From positions 8,087,501 to 8,151,500 of the forward strand of contig OW203987.1 of the NCBI GenBank assembly GCA_934047225.1: DNA of 64,000 bases, written 5' to 3'. This document shows, piece after piece, positions 34,006 through 45,659 of the stretch; within the stretch, counting starts at the first letter, position 1; every line of letters starts with the position of its first letter. The position numbers and the translations under genes were made by a program. The stretch is from Ypsolopha sequella. Taxonomy: Eukaryota; Arthropoda; Insecta; Lepidoptera; Ypsolophidae. The notes beneath the pieces are model-generated. The model saw nothing but the letters and a program-made list of their open reading frames with translations, did not search any database and was not told the origin of the DNA.

Positions 34006-34591
34006 TTTTGGCAAAATTTTCTTACAGATTCATGAGTTCATAATTCCTGTTATTCAAAAGCTATTTCCATAATTAGTTTTTTGTTGATTTCAAGATTATA
34101 CATATATTTTTTTTTATATGTATATATTTTTTTTTTCAGTTTTATAAGTAATAATAATTCTTCAAAAACAGTTCATCCTAAATTTCATCCATTTCTATGA
34201 TAAGATTCGGAATAATTTAATTCGTATTAAATTAATGTTGCTGTTAGCTTAATGTTGTCTCATTCATACACAAAAGGAACTACAAAATTAGGCTTTGTCA
34301 TTCCTAAAAAAAAAGGCAAAAATGTTAGTACTGAAAATTATGTTTCCTTCAAATTCTCCATACAAAACGCCAATTTTGGACCTAATATTATTTCCAATCA
34401 CACAAGTATATACTAGGACGGAAGCTACGTGTCGAGTACACTCAGCTGCAACTCAAGTGAGTATCCTCATACTCATAGGTAGACATCAGCAATTCAGCAA
34501 ACTGCCAAGTGGTTTAAGTCAACTGTCTATTTGCTGAATGGGTTATAAGTGATGAGTTTGCGTGTATTCCGCTATTCTCCTACCTTTTTTA
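34006..34591. other. Unannotated sequence
   Basis: Contains T-rich and TATATA runs at 34085-34140. The 80-codon frame at 34295-34537 has no domain. Confidence 0.4.
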
Positions 34592-34690
34592 AGGCTCCGT
34601 ACATAAAGTGCAAAACGGAGCCCTTTTGATGTGCTGTCTGTTCGTCCGTATGCTACGGGTCTCTAGCTTGTGCTTAAAACACTCGAATTT
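34592..34690 (-). repeat. Fragment of the CGGAACCCTAA repeat family, inverted
   Basis: TTTTTAAGGCTCCGTACATA and CTGTCTGTTCGTCCGTATG resemble the reverse complement of the 3' part of 37784-38019. Confidence 0.55.
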
Positions 34691-35081
34691 TGAAAGTTTT
34701 CCAGCAACAATCTTTACCTAGTCGTAATGATGAAAAACAGTTGTACACAACAACCTCTTAAGAGGGCACCGTGAAAAGACGACGCGCACAGTTAACCTAT
34801 AAAAAACGCAATTTGTTCTATAAATGATGCAATGACAAAATGATGTTCCCAAATAAAATTTATGATTCCACCTACGAATAATAATTTTCGTAGGATTCTA
34901 CATACATTGTAGAAACATAGGTGAAATAACAATAAATATCAAAAAAGTACTGCAGTGTTTTAACGATTTTAGGCAATTATTCGAGTTTTGTAATTCAAAA
35001 GTTAATTGTAAAGTAAAATCTTGTTTTTATTTTAGTTTCATAATAAAAAAGGCGTGTTGGCATTTTAGTCGTGTTAATAGC
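34691..35081. other. Unannotated sequence
   Basis: A short inverted pair around TTTTCGTAGGATTCTAC near 34885 is the only structure. No gene. Confidence 0.35.
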
Positions 35082-35511
35082 TTAAGGCGCTCTTATCCCA
35101 AAATCAGTAATTTCAAAGTCAAATAGAACTTTCAAATATCGTCTAAAACTTCCAAAAAAATATACGCAATATAGTTCGAACCTTTATCTAGGCTTCCACT
35201 CATGTGTTACACGATCAGATAAACTTTGCTAGATAGAAATAATTCACGAACACAGCATGTAATAAGACCTTTCAAATCATGCCATTTCCATAATTCCACT
35301 CTTTTATTAACGAAACATATCTGGTAATATTGCTCTTTAAATTTTCTAGGTCGACCACGTAAGTGGGTTTTAATAAACATATCCCTTATATTTAAACAAT
35401 TTAAAAACCGATAAAAACAACGAAAAAGTACAAAAGTGTGGTTATTTTCTTTACTCCTTACACGTAAAGAAAAAGACAGAGAGTCACTCTTCTGGGATAA
35501 GAGCGCCTTAA
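35082..35511. mobile_element. TTAA-flanked MITE with GGCGCTCTTATCCC TIRs
   Basis: TTAAGGCGCTCTTATCCCA at the left is the exact reverse complement of TGGGATAAGAGCGCCTTAA at the right, 430 bp apart. TTAA at both edges suggests a piggyBac-type target. The TTAAGGCG start recalls 14070, 26219 and 28291, though interiors differ. The 142-codon minus frame 35207-35635 runs out of the element at one end and is not a gene. Confidence 0.85.
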
Positions 35512-35762
35512 TTGTGGAATTGTATCTCAACCTCGAGTCAAAGCAATTACAAACGTATAAACTACAATTCACAGACTCATATTTAAGAAATTTGGCTTGG
35601 TTATTTAAAACGTAATTTTTTAAAAAAGCTTTCAAACATTTTCACATTGATATTTATGGCCGCGCGACATGCAATAAATACTTGGACGAATATACCAGAA
35701 TAAATACGACCACTAGACAATCGAGGTGTCTAATCGTCGTACGCTCGCCAGGCTCTTATTTC
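35512..35762. other. Unannotated sequence
   Basis: No feature recognised. Confidence 0.35.
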
Positions 35763-36185
35763 TTTCAAATTCAAATTCAAATAGTGTATTTTGCAAAGTA
35801 GGTATATATAGTACACTTTTTACGCGTCAAATTTAATGTAATAAAAAGATATGTAATAAAATAATAAATGTACATGGACTAAATTAAATGTTTATTTAAT
35901 TTATGTAGCAACATATATACGATTAAAATAATAGGTAAAATTATATATTATACAAGGTGAAATCCAATCAACCGCCCAAACCCATACCGGAGACTCGGTC
36001 AGGGACCAGGAACAAGGTTCAATGATCACCAACCGAGGCTCCAGCACAAATCCAGCCAGGCGGCCGACCAAATCACATCTTATATACTACATACTAATAG
36101 GTTACATATATAAATACATGCCTACCTCCGCCCATTCGATTAGTCTTGCTAAGAAGAACGGGCAAGAAACTTAGCAAGATCATGT
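35763..36185 (-). mobile_element. Non-LTR retrotransposon 3' end with TTTGAA tail
   Basis: Minus-strand member of the family at 17225-17465 and 48555-48935. The plus strand starts CAAATTCAAATTCAAA (tail), then TATTTTGCAAAGTAGGTATA, and continues to CCGCCCAAACCCATACCGGA and CAGGGACCAGGAACA. This copy extends further 5' than that at 17225. Confidence 0.72.
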
Positions 36186-36770
36186 CTTTTTTTACATAAA
36201 ACTTATACTATACAAAAGACTTATATCTACTTTAACTAAGGGATAAGAAAATACAAGACAGCAGGAATTCAAGTAAATTAAAAAAGAAAAACAAATATAT
36301 CTTTGTCTACTTATCTCATATAGTCTATTTCCTTTTACAGTCTGTAATTAATTAATGTTAACTCTTAGAGGAATCATAAATTAGGAAATTATACTACTTA
36401 CTTAACTAAGTACTTAACTAAATTACAAACTACTGTCATGACAAATATCATTATCATAAATAAAAATAAATATCATATTCAAACGGTGCTTTATAAACAA
36501 ATTATGAACACAAGGCAAATCCCAAACAAAACACAATTACCCAACAACGCAGACCAGCGTAATTCTTACAAAATACTATTTCACCTATCTGCAGGACCAT
36601 AGCTTTTTAATACATTTGGATAAAATTACGGTGCCCTATATCAGCACTTTTAAATGTAGACTTTATTATTTAACATTATTATTTATATACCTATATTTAG
36701 GTATGTTAATGTATATATGTTGATGTTATATTATATTAAATATCTACTTACTATATAATAAAGTAGTAGT
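36186..36770. other. Unannotated AT-rich sequence
   Basis: Nothing recognised. Confidence 0.4.
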
Positions 36771-37140
36771 GGTAGAGCTGATGCCGGGCTCGACTGTGGA
36801 GGAACCACCATCTTACTTGGATACCCAAGTAAGATGGTCGGGTCGAAGTAATTCGTGGGAGAGTAAGAGGACAGCCCACAGGCAAAAAACCAGGAGGCCC
36901 ACCATGCCTGGGACCGATGGATGGCGGTATATCTATCCCTAATAGCCGGGCATTATATGGAACAGACTGGTGACGGGCAGTGGCGTCACTGGTGCGAGGG
37001 TTCCGGCACCGCGCTCACCAACCCCAGCTCAGCGTGTGTGAGTATGGGCAATTCTTCCAGGATGACCACCGGGAGTGGCAAAGTCCTGGAATGGCTTATG
37101 TCCAGCAGTGGACGAACTAGGCTGATGGATGGATGATGAA
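36771..37140 (+). mobile_element. Non-LTR retrotransposon 3' end (YVQQWT type)
   Basis: It starts GAGCTGATGCCGGGCTCGAC and contains a TACTTGGATACCCAAGTA palindrome. Near its 3' end a frame encodes DDHREWQSPGMAYVQQWTN and a stop, followed by a GATGGATGGATGATGAA tail. The (A/D)..REW...G.AYVQQWT end is the C-terminus of endonuclease/reverse transcriptases common in lepidopteran genomes, as at 40599-40929. The upstream 120 bp recurs at 53561-53645 and from 63758 on. The 71-codon frame at 36921-37136 is in a different register and is not real. Confidence 0.72.
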
Positions 37141-37783
37141 TAAAATATAATATACTGAGTGTTAAGATGAAGTTTCGGAAGCTGTAAACTGGCGGTAGTA
37201 CCCGTCCATTACTACAAAACTTTTACTCTAATCGCGAAAAAGAAAACATCTTTTTCATAGTTAATTTACATAGCTATCCAACCAAAATTTTACAACAGAT
37301 TTTTTCTTGATTTCTCGAATTTTTTCACCGAAAAGTTGTTTGTGTGGACAAGTACTATCGCCAGTTTTTTTATTTCGCAACTTCATCTTCACTCCCTGTA
37401 TATGTATATAGGTATATATATATATATATATATATCTTTGGATCTTTTAACCCAATGAGCGTTCCACTGCGCAATACATCATAAAAGCCTCTCACAGGTT
37501 ATTTGATTACTTGAATGTATATGATTTTTTTTTTTCAAAGCCGCCCTATTAGCAGAGCCGCCACAAACGCATAAAGCTAAAAAGCTCGCTTTAACCAGAG
37601 CTTTAGAGTTGTGGTTAATGCTTTTACATCGTATTACAGAGTGTGGCATGATATTCCTAGTTATATTTGTCGTATATCTACTCTATAAGTAATTTGTTTA
37701 TTTAATTACAAAAACATAATGACATTTTTGAAAAATATTGTATTTATAACCGGAAATCGAACGTGCTCCTTTTGTAAAAAAAA
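37141..37783. other. Unannotated sequence with TA microsatellite
   Basis: A (TA)n run occupies 37413-37435. No gene is recognised. Confidence 0.5.
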
Positions 37784-38019
37784 ACAACCAAGTGCGAGTC
37801 GTATTATAAAAACGGCAAAAAACAAGTCTTTTGTATAGGAGCACCCTTAAATATTTATTTTATTCTGTTTTTTTAGTATGTGAAAATTTCAACTGTCTAA
37901 ATATCACGGTTCATGAGATACAGCCTGGTGACAGACGGACAGATGGACAGACAGACGGACAGCGGAGTCTTAGTAATAGGGTCCCGTTGGTTACCCTTTG
38001 GGTAGGGAACCCTAAAAAA
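37784..38019 (+). repeat. CGGAACCCTAA-type repeat, fullest copy
   Basis: It begins CAACCAAGTGCGAGTC, contains TGAGATACAGCCTGGTGACA then repeated GACGGACAGA units, and ends GGTAGGGAACCCTAAAAAA. This is a very common repeat in Lepidoptera (from memory). Fragments are at 10440, 23598, 34592 and 42565. The 88-codon frame across it is not a gene. Confidence 0.7.
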
Positions 38020-38527
38020 AAGACATTCTGTATTATGGCATCATTCGATAGTGTTGCTAATAAGAACCAAGTCTTGCAAAGAAACATTTTGTGTTAAATC
38101 AATGGAATTGCCTAATTTTGTATAATTTTTTTAAATGTTTACCTCTTTTTACTTGTAAAATTTGTGCAGATTAGGGTAGGTGCAGAATTAGATGAAATAC
38201 CTTAGAAAGGAACCCGTACATGGGTGGACATTTGACATATTGTTTATTCGGTAAAATCATAAAATAAAAAATTGTACGCCTGAGCTACATAATTTATTAT
38301 ATAGGTAAATTTTCCTTAAGAGCTAATACGAAATGAACAATACCAAAAATAAAACATTTCCTTTAATTTGACATACATTAATTATTCAAAATTTTCCCCG
38401 TACCGATCCATCTCAGCGCGCTAACCTGTATTTTAAATAAATGAAAATTGCCAAGTCAAAGCAGTCTTGTGGCAGAGTCCATAAAAAAGACAATAATTAT
38501 ATTGATATTATTGGTATCTTTTACTTG
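38020..38527. other. Unannotated sequence
   Basis: It may include further decayed BEL/Pao sequence on the minus strand up to 38527, but nothing is readable. Confidence 0.35.
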
Positions 38528-38937
38528 GAGAAATATTTGACGGTTTGTATGTTCAAACATGTGTTGCACTTTCTTTTACTAATGACCTATCCTTTGCAGG
38601 CAGCAATTTAAATTTAGGACATGAAAATAATTTATGATTTGAACACTTACACTAGATGCATTCCATTGTTGTCTTGACTGTTGCCAACGCTACCTTACTC
38701 TTAGCATATGGCATTCTGCAGTCTCGCGCCTTCCCAGCTCCGAAAGCTAAGGATGTTTGTCAGAGTTCTCCAGAACGAGTGCCCGCTTGTCCATGTAAGC
38801 TAAAAATTCTTCAACCGTTGGATCCTGATCCTGAATTCTATCTAATTCTGTCTGTTTTGCAGGTTAGTATACCCAGCAGAATAGGATCCCACTCACCAAG
38901 TGCTGCTTCTAAGCTTTTAAGCACAGCCAATGTTTGA
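38528..38937 (-). pseudogene. Decayed BEL/Pao-type gag fragment
   Basis: On the minus strand one frame reads LKSLEAALGEWDPILLGIL. A shifted frame reads QDPTVEEFLAYMDKRALVLE. A third gives C-I-stop-C-K-C-S-N-H-KLFS-C-PKF, which fits a CX2CX4HX4C zinc knuckle, followed by LLPAKDRSLVKES. The order W[DE]..L...L, P.T..EFL.F...R...LE and knuckle is that of the gag (DUF1759-like) region of BEL/Pao LTR retrotransposons. At least two frameshifts and several stops make it a pseudogene. No protease, RT or LTR was found next to it. The plus-strand 93-codon frame 38656-38937 is its antisense shadow. Confidence 0.78.
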
Positions 38938-39602
38938 TTGACTACTTTTATTTATTTATTACATTTTGGGAAAACTAACAGCACTTGTTACAACATAGTA
39001 CATTACATTAGTTTAAAAAAAGGCCAATTAAAAGTTTCCACTGTTAGTGACAGGTTACTACAGAAACAAAATTCCTAATATCTTTAGAACTTGCAAACTT
39101 GGGCAATTCTTCCATCTCTAAAAGGCTGTTTACATTTTCAGAGACAATTTTATTAATTGCATTGCTTGGGCATAACTTTCACTGACTAGCGGGAGATTTT
39201 TAACTAAATCATATGCCATATGGAATGTCCACGATTACCGCGATAGTACCTATATGCCGCCTCCATAATAACCTTGTGAGAACAGAGCCCGTTTCGTACG
39301 AAACCTAATTATAACTGACAAGAACCCATCGCACGGGTATGTCTGCCGTTTCGCGATGAAAGAGAATGTAGACGAATCTGTCTTGTCTATTTAGTGCAAA
39401 AGTGTAATTTTGCTCGTGGTAGGTTACCTTCAAAAACAGAGATCATTGTAATGTGGTAAAACGGAAATATACCTATTCATGAAAGCAGGTAAGGCCAGAA
39501 ATATAACCGTAGACCTTTTGATTATTGGTTTATTACAGGCAAGGGTTTAGCTTTATTTAAACGTATTTATTTGTTAATAAATATTTATTCTGCTTTGTAA
39601 AG
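38938..39602. other. Unannotated sequence
   Basis: The TTTTATTTATTTATTACATT segment near 38946 may be the end of another retroelement. No gene. Confidence 0.4.
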
Positions 39603-39990
39603 CTATATTTATTTACACTCATTGATTGTTGGCACTTGGTGGAACTTGCAATACATAATGAACAGAAAATCACTTGTACTATCCCACAAATTTATTTAAT
39701 ACTTCCTGACCGGTTTCGCCTTTATGGCATCATCAAAGGAATTAATATATTTATTTCTTTGGTTTATTTATTAATACTTAGTAAAACAATAAAAATACGT
39801 TTTTACTCGATATATTTCGGCCCACGCTATGGGGCTAAAATGTATTTATTTAGTATCTTACATTGTAGGTAATACAGACAAGTGTTGAAGGTTGTGATTG
39901 TCGGCACTCAGTGGAACTTATTACAGATACATCTTTGTTGAAATTAAGCACTTGTACATTTGTCGCAAGTGCTAAACTTATGATTAAAAT
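39603..39990. repeat. Two adjacent copies of the GGCACTTGGTGAAACTTG repeat
   Basis: ATTGTTGGCACTTGGTGGAA at about 39626 and ATTGTCGGCACTCAGTGGAA at about 39898 match 9455-9475. The first is followed by GACCGGTTTCGCCTTTATGG and CATCATCAAAG, as in this family. Confidence 0.6.
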
Positions 39991-40598
39991 GGTGTTTCAT
40001 ATTTATCATTTGTTAACATGTCAGGTATAGTATCTCTAACCACAACTTTTGCAAATAATCCAGGTTTGAGATTAATTTATGAAACAAGATCATTAACCTT
40101 TTATTACGTCAGCTATGCCATACGATTAAATAGGAATCGAACCTATCTGTATTTAATTCAACTATTCAATGTTATGTATTTTTCTAAATCTTGCAAGAAA
40201 TTAGCGTAAAATATTAACTAATAAACTAATACATTATTAAATCAGTGGGATGCTAAAGGCACAATAAAACAAGTAAATGATCCAAATGTTTCATAAGAAT
40301 ACTCATCTTTTATTATACCGGCAGGCCGGCAGGTATCTGTTATCTAGTTATCAGCATGCAACACCATGACTTTTTAGACATCGTAAATATCTGCTCCGTT
40401 CGATAGTTTCTCCAAAAGCAACTGTGTCGCTCTCTGACTACAGAATAATATTTTATTTACTAATAACATTTTTAATAACACTTTTCTCTTTCATCACAAT
40501 GAATTCTCTGACCCGATTCCGTTCCGCCATGACGGTCATTCTGCCCGTCCAAGAGCAAGTTTTCGTCATCTACACCTACTTTAGTTTCTTAACTTCCA
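39991..40598. other. Unannotated sequence
   Basis: A plus frame of 113 codons (40424-40765) runs into the antisense of the retrotransposon at 40599 and is not accepted as a gene. Confidence 0.45.
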
Positions 40599-40929
40599 TC
40601 CATCCATCAGCCCGTATTCGTCCACTGCTGGACATAGGCCTCCCCAATATTACGCCACTCTTGGCGGTCCTTAGTCATCCTCATCCAGCCACCACCCGCA
40701 ACGTCTTTCAGATCGTCAGTCCAGCGGGCACGAGGGCGGCCTACGCTGCGCTTTGCTGTACGTGATCTCCATTCCAATGCCTTACGGCCCCAACGGTATC
40801 ACGTCGGTGACGAATATGGCTCTGACGGATATCTTCGTTTGGGATTTTATCCATCAAAGATATCCCAACCATAGCCCGCTCCATAGCTCGTTGAGCGACC
40901 TTAAATCGGCGGATTAAGTCTTTGGTAAG
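40599..40929 (-). pseudogene. Endonuclease/reverse transcriptase C-terminus (non-LTR, RTE-like), broken
   Basis: On the minus strand the frame begins DLIRRFKVAQRAMERAMVGI then SLMDKIPNEDIRQ. After a deletion and frame change it resumes VGRPRARWTDDLKDVAG, then GGWMRMTKDRQEWRNIG, then EAYVQQWTNTG and a stop. These blocks, QRAMERAMLG...(R/K)N..IR, GRP..RW.DD and AYVQQWT, are the C-terminal signature of the endonuclease/RT proteins abundant in moths and butterflies. The W....H region normally between the two blocks is missing. A GATGGATGGA tail follows. The sequence stops abruptly at 40929, as in a 5'-truncated insertion. Confidence 0.85.
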
Positions 40930-43402
40930 AAACCACGTCTTAACTTATTAAAAGTTATTTATATATTATTTATAATTATTTTTAATATTTTTTCATATCA
41001 TAATCTATGATGTAAGACCTACAATAGTACGATAAGTATTTCATAATAATCCAGCTTCCACATAACATCTTTGTTTAGTAACTACCTCAAGTCAAACACA
41101 TTTAGGTCGCTGAAAACTATCACATTGATTTTCATTATTTTTTAAAGTAATATTTATAAACCTTAAAAACTATTACAACCAACTCTACTAACATAAATAT
41201 GGATAATCTATCACACGCATGAAACAATGTAACATGCGAACAATATTTTGTATTTTTTTTCTCAGACAATCTTGAGGATGCATATAAACGAAACCGGTTG
41301 GGTATTAAATGAGATACATTATAATTTTGTGGTCAAGTATTTCAAATTTGTATGAAGTTCTGTTGATATTTACTTGGAATATTTTACAGGCTGACATGAT
41401 AACATTGCACCATACTCCATGTTATAATTAACGAATGTGATTTTGCACGTTATCAGACAAATACTTAGGGTGGTTAAAGGCTTTTTACTTTCCCGCTTTC
41501 TAGACGAACACACGTTATCCTAAGTTTTGTTGACGCTTTCCATGAGGCCCGGTAATGGCCAAACGTAAACCAGTTGTAAATTAAAAAAACAGTAATATAC
41601 TCTTAATATTTTTAAAAGCACTTTACATTAAAATTATTAATTAGTTCTAACTTGTAAGTACAGTCGAAGAAAGTGCAGCTGAAACACTTTTATCTCTTAT
41701 CGCTAGAATGGACGACTGGCCCCGACTACATTCATAGATACGGAAAATTTCAAAGTTCCTAGTTCACCCTATTGTTGGATAGAAAGGGCTTTTGTTGTTG
41801 AAACTAACAAAACACAAGTCAAATTAATTCACTCAGGGCCTTATATGTTTAACCATTAACATGAAAGTAAAAGTTTGTTGCGCAATCACTCTTTGTGGGT
41901 TTAATTGTATTGAAACTTTGTATAGTTGGGACCACGAACGTAAAAAAAGGCGGATGGAGTCGCAGCTAAGAAACTACTGAAGCATAGAAATGGCAGCGGT
42001 TTGTAAGTGTGTGAGGGGACTTACTATAGAAATTGGCTTACTATGATGTGAATGAGTGCGTGCCCGGGCTCGTGCGTACAAGCATATCGGCTTGCTAGGG
42101 GTGCTTCAGTTTTTTGTTAGCGAAACTCTGTCCGGGATATTTTAACGTCCGTGATTGGGATTTAATAAGTTTTAATAATGTTTTACAAAATCGGATAACC
42201 CATATGCCGATGTAATTAGTAAAAGAGTTATATCTTAAATAAAATTATGTCATGAATTTAGAAAGTTTTACTCGGCTACCAAATTGGGTGGTTGGTCAAA
42301 TGTACATTTAATTACCAGTTCAGTAAAAATCAGGCCTGTCTATAGAGGGACAGGCAGAGATTATAGGCACAGTATATCTCATACTGTGTTATAGACACAG
42401 TTATAGGTCTTCATCTGCTAGAATCGTGAAACGTCTTTCGGTTTGCCCACATTCATCAGCTTATACAAGCTTTTCTACTCCAGGTGGTTTTATCTCTAGT
42501 AACTAAAATAAAAGAAAAATTTTATTCGAAATAGAAAAGGATTTCAAACGAGAGTTTTTTTTTCCTTTTAAGGGTTCCGTATCTAAAGGGTAAAAAGGAA
42601 GTACGGAAAAATTATAAAATGTCTTTTCAAGCAAATGAGATAAAAGAAAATTAATTTGGAAATTATGCTACTTTAAGAGTTTGATTTTATTTCTGTAATA
42701 GGTATCAATTTGTAAATATTGAAAAGCTGAGTATAAAGTATATAAAATAGTTATATATTTACTTCCGCAGATTTCAAAAAGTCTTTGAAAATTTACAAAA
42801 AATTATGTCATCGCCGTACTGATTCCCATAGCTTAATTTAATTTTTTTTTTTTTTAGTGAATATGCGCCATTTTAGGACATATTTCTCATTATTTTGGTT
42901 ATAAATTAACCATTACTTTTTTATGATTTTTTAAAGAATTGTCCGATATGATGTCACTTTTTTTAGATATTATACTGATTGTGATGTGTGATTGCTTATA
43001 AAAAAAGGTGGTCTGTCTCTGTCTGTCCACTCATCTGTCATCCATCTGTGAAATCAGTCGGAAGCAAATTATTATAAATTTATCTTAATAGTAAAGGACA
43101 CATTTCTCAAGTGACGTCACACGAAGGCAAATGGAAGTTGCAGCTTTTTCGTAAAAACATTCATCATCATGAGGATTTTAAGACCCCAATTTCGAAAATA
43201 CGGCTTGTTAAACCTAAATCTTGAAATGGTTTTCGAATTAACACACCTTTACATAATTTAATCTAAGCAAATTATGATAAAAAAATCATGCTAGTAGTCA
43301 ATTAAGTAAAGATTACAGGAAAAGAAAGTGGTTCAAAAAAATATAATTTGGAATATTTCGAAATAATTTGTCATTGCTCTAGCTGTAAAATACGTCAATA
43401 TA
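40930..43402. other. Mostly unannotated sequence
   Basis: It includes a CGAAACCGGTTGGGT fragment near 41288 (ACCGGTTTC family), a GGGTTCCGTATCTAAAGGGT fragment near 42568 (CGGAACCCTAA family, inverted), and a CTGTCTCTGTCTGTCCACTC tract at 43013-43050. No gene is recognised. Confidence 0.45.
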
Positions 43403-43528
43403 CAGGTCCCGGCAGTAAATAATGCACATCGTATCGTAGAGTCATCTCTGTCGCACGAAGCACTAACAGTCCGGTGACAGAGACGACGGTCTACACAGCC
43501 GAAGTGCATTATTTTCTGCCGGGTACTG
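43403..43528. mobile_element. Intact 126-bp TA-flanked MITE carrying the left duplication breakpoint
   Basis: CAGGTCCCGGCAGTAAATAA followed by TGCAC mirrors the right end, whose reverse complement reads CAGTACCCGGCAGAAAATAA followed by TGCAC. TA flanks both sides (43401-43402, 43529-43530), fitting a Tc1/mariner-like target. The duplicated unit starts inside it at 43448, so the second copy keeps only its right part (53646-53726). Confidence 0.85.
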
Positions 43529-43530
43529 TA

Positions 43531-43874
43531 ATATATTTTAAGTAAAGAACGGATCTCTCGGTGCGTGAGCTCAACTCACACTTGGCTTGTAATTTACCAG
43601 ATACCCATTTGATATTTTGTAAAGAGATCTTGATCCTTCTTAAAAGGATTCGTCCGTCTTATCTTATTGTTATAAAATATTCTTTCAATTTTTTACGGAC
43701 TAAACGGCATAAAATTCATTACGTACAACTAAATATTTACTGTGTTGGGGTTGTATTTATACAATGTTGTATCTATTTTATTATTAAATGCTTGGGCAAT
43801 ATTCAGTATTTTACTCGCAAAACAGAGGTGGCAGAGCTGATGCCGGGCTCGACCGTTTGCGTAAAACAAATTTA
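43531..43874 (+). other. Unassigned stretch with 104-codon frame
   Basis: The frame 43561-43875 starts MRELNSHLACNLPDTHLIFC but is very I/Y/F-rich afterwards. It ends inside an AGAGCTGATGCCGGGCTCGA repeat piece (43833-43853). It is duplicated unchanged at 53759. Not accepted as a gene without outside evidence. Confidence 0.3.
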
Positions 43875-44215
43875 AAAAATAAAAATAATAGTTAAAGCTC
43901 TAGGGCAAAATAGTCGACTTTCTGTTCGGTTTTGATGCATAAAAAGTGCGCTTTTACGAGCACTTGCATTGGAAAATAAGAAATAATATATCTATAGCTT
44001 GTTAATTGAAAAAATCAATACATCGATACATTTAAATCACAAGAAATCTGCCTTAGCAATTTTTTGCATCTGCCGGGATAGCGGCACTGTTTATTTACTA
44101 AATAAGTGTAAAAATGTATCATAAAATTGTAATCATTGCAAACAGAACATTGGTAACTTATTGTAAATATTTGTATGTAATGTATCCGTGTACAATAAAG
44201 AATAACTTCTTAGTA
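43875..44215 (+). repeat. Composite of retroelement fragments
   Basis: 43875-43982 is the GCTCTAGGGCAAAATAGTCG repeat (family of 21230). 44035-44085 is the AAATCTGCCTTAGCAA repeat. 44165-44210 is an ATGTAATGTATCCGTGTACA then ATAAAGAATA tail like that at 22750-22795. Confidence 0.55.
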
Positions 44216-44289
44216 TGCTGATGCACAGTACATTTCTTGCGCCGCCTCGCGCAGCCTGCCGCCCCGCGTCATGGCGATTTTAGCCCTAG

Positions 44290-44525
44290 GGTAAATACAC
44301 CACTGGGTAGAGCGCACGCCTGCTAACCCAGAGGTCGTGGGTTCAATCCCCGCGTTGCACATTAATTTGTGTTCACTCTGCATACTTCGGAAGACACGTT
44401 AAGCTGTTGGTCGAAGTCCGGTGATAGGGCTCACTACTTATCACGTTTGGCGCGTAACAATCGTCGTTAAAAAGCGGGTGTACCAAGTGTTGCTTTGGAC
44501 TGTGACTTACATTTCCGAGTTCACA
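44290..44525 (+). mobile_element. tRNA-derived SINE with intact boxes A and B
   Basis: The head reads CACTGGGTAGAGCGCACGCC (box A) and GTCGTGGGTTCAATCCCC (box B, 44340-44350). The body follows with GTTCACTCTGCATACTTCGG, the ACTTATCACG / AAGCGGGTGTACC block and a GTGACTTACATTTC end. The acceptor stem does not close, so it is a SINE and not a tRNA gene. Copy B is at 54488-54723. Confidence 0.82.
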
Positions 44526-44975
44526 ATGAGCCCGTCCCCTACATGAAGATTTTTATGAAAATTAATTGCGTTTAAAAAGCTTGTAAAATTATTTTTTCGT
44601 TATCTCAAAAAATGGCGATGTTATTGGCAATCAAAGTGAGCTTACGGCATGTGTCGTGACGTCACCTGACACAATTTCATACTAAAAGTAAAAAATATCG
44701 AAATTTTTCAAAAATTCAAAAAGTTGTGTACTTTGCTGTAACTAATTAATCGGTTAATGTAAAATATACTGATATTTCACCACAGGAGATGCGTCCAATG
44801 GGATCACCTTTTACATGGGGAACCATGTCATGAGATGTTGTATGTTGTTATTTGTGGTGTTTCTTAGTAAATTGAGGACGGAATTACGAAGAGTAGAGTA
44901 CTGAATGACTTCCCACTTGCAACTAAAGCTCGATCCCTTAACCCGCCAGGACAGTTAGCCGTACCACAGAATAAA

Positions 44976-45167
44976 TAACCACTTACAAAAGGCTTACTCC
45001 GCATAACTAGCGAAAACAGGAGCACGCACACATAGACGCGTATGTACGACGATCTCGGATGAAGTCGGTCGAATGCCAGTACGAAATTCTGCCGAGATCA
45101 TCATACGTACGTGTCTATGCATGTGTGCGTCTGTTTTCGCTCCGTCATCGAGTCGGCCTTCTGGTAG
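44976..45167. mobile_element. Uninterrupted palindromic MITE (empty site of 18673-19831)
   Basis: The element folds on itself: GCGAAAACAGGAGCACGCAC then ACATAGACGCGTATGTACGA opposes TACGTACGTGTCTATGCATG then TGTGCGTCTGTTTTCGC. A CTCGG...CCGAG inner pair follows. It shows the site before the TA insertion seen at 18746. Copy B is at 55173-55364. Confidence 0.85.
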
Positions 45168-45659
45168 TATCTATATCTATTTTGTGTCTATTTTGTTACC
45201 GTAGTTTGTATCGAATCTGACCGTGAGGTTAAGTGAGAAAAGGTCCCTGCGTGATAACATCACTAGACCCATGAAATTGAATCATCGTCAAAAGTTAAGT
45301 ACCTTTTGCCCATCTTTTCGGTAAGGTTTGAATCACGTTTAAGGGGCTCTACAATGCCACATCAGTTTTGCATTGGATTCAGTTCCGTCAATGTAGATGG
45401 TAAAACTTTGAAAAAAATATGGCTTGTTTTTTGACTCAAGACTTAATTACACTTTATAAATGAATATACTTTTAATCTTCTTTTAATTATATTGATTTTA
45501 AAAAAGCATGAATTTCACGAAAAAAGCGATTCAGTTTCCACATTTCAAAACTGACTTTGAACACTTTCAAAACTTAAGGGGTCATTTTTATTTTACGTAA
45601 ATGTGAACTATGAAATACATGTAATCAGAAACAAAAAAAAAACTTATTTTACACATATT
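45168..45659. other. Unannotated sequence
   Basis: AT-rich, no feature recognised; duplicated in copy B. Confidence 0.4.

Noticed and set aside
35207..35635. 142-codon minus-strand frame
   Set aside because: It starts outside and ends inside a TTAA-flanked MITE, so it is not a unit. Composition is low-complexity and no domain is visible.
40424..40765. 113-codon plus-strand frame
   Set aside because: Its second half is the antisense of the endonuclease/RT fragment on the minus strand.
43561..43875. 104-codon frame, repeated unchanged at 53759-54073
   Set aside because: Identity between copies only reflects the recent duplication. The residue mix is AT-driven and the end lies in a dispersed repeat.
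44290..44360. Functional tRNA gene
   Set aside because: Boxes A and B are good, but the acceptor and other stems do not pair and a SINE body follows directly. The same applies to 45660, 49631, 18057 and 26140.
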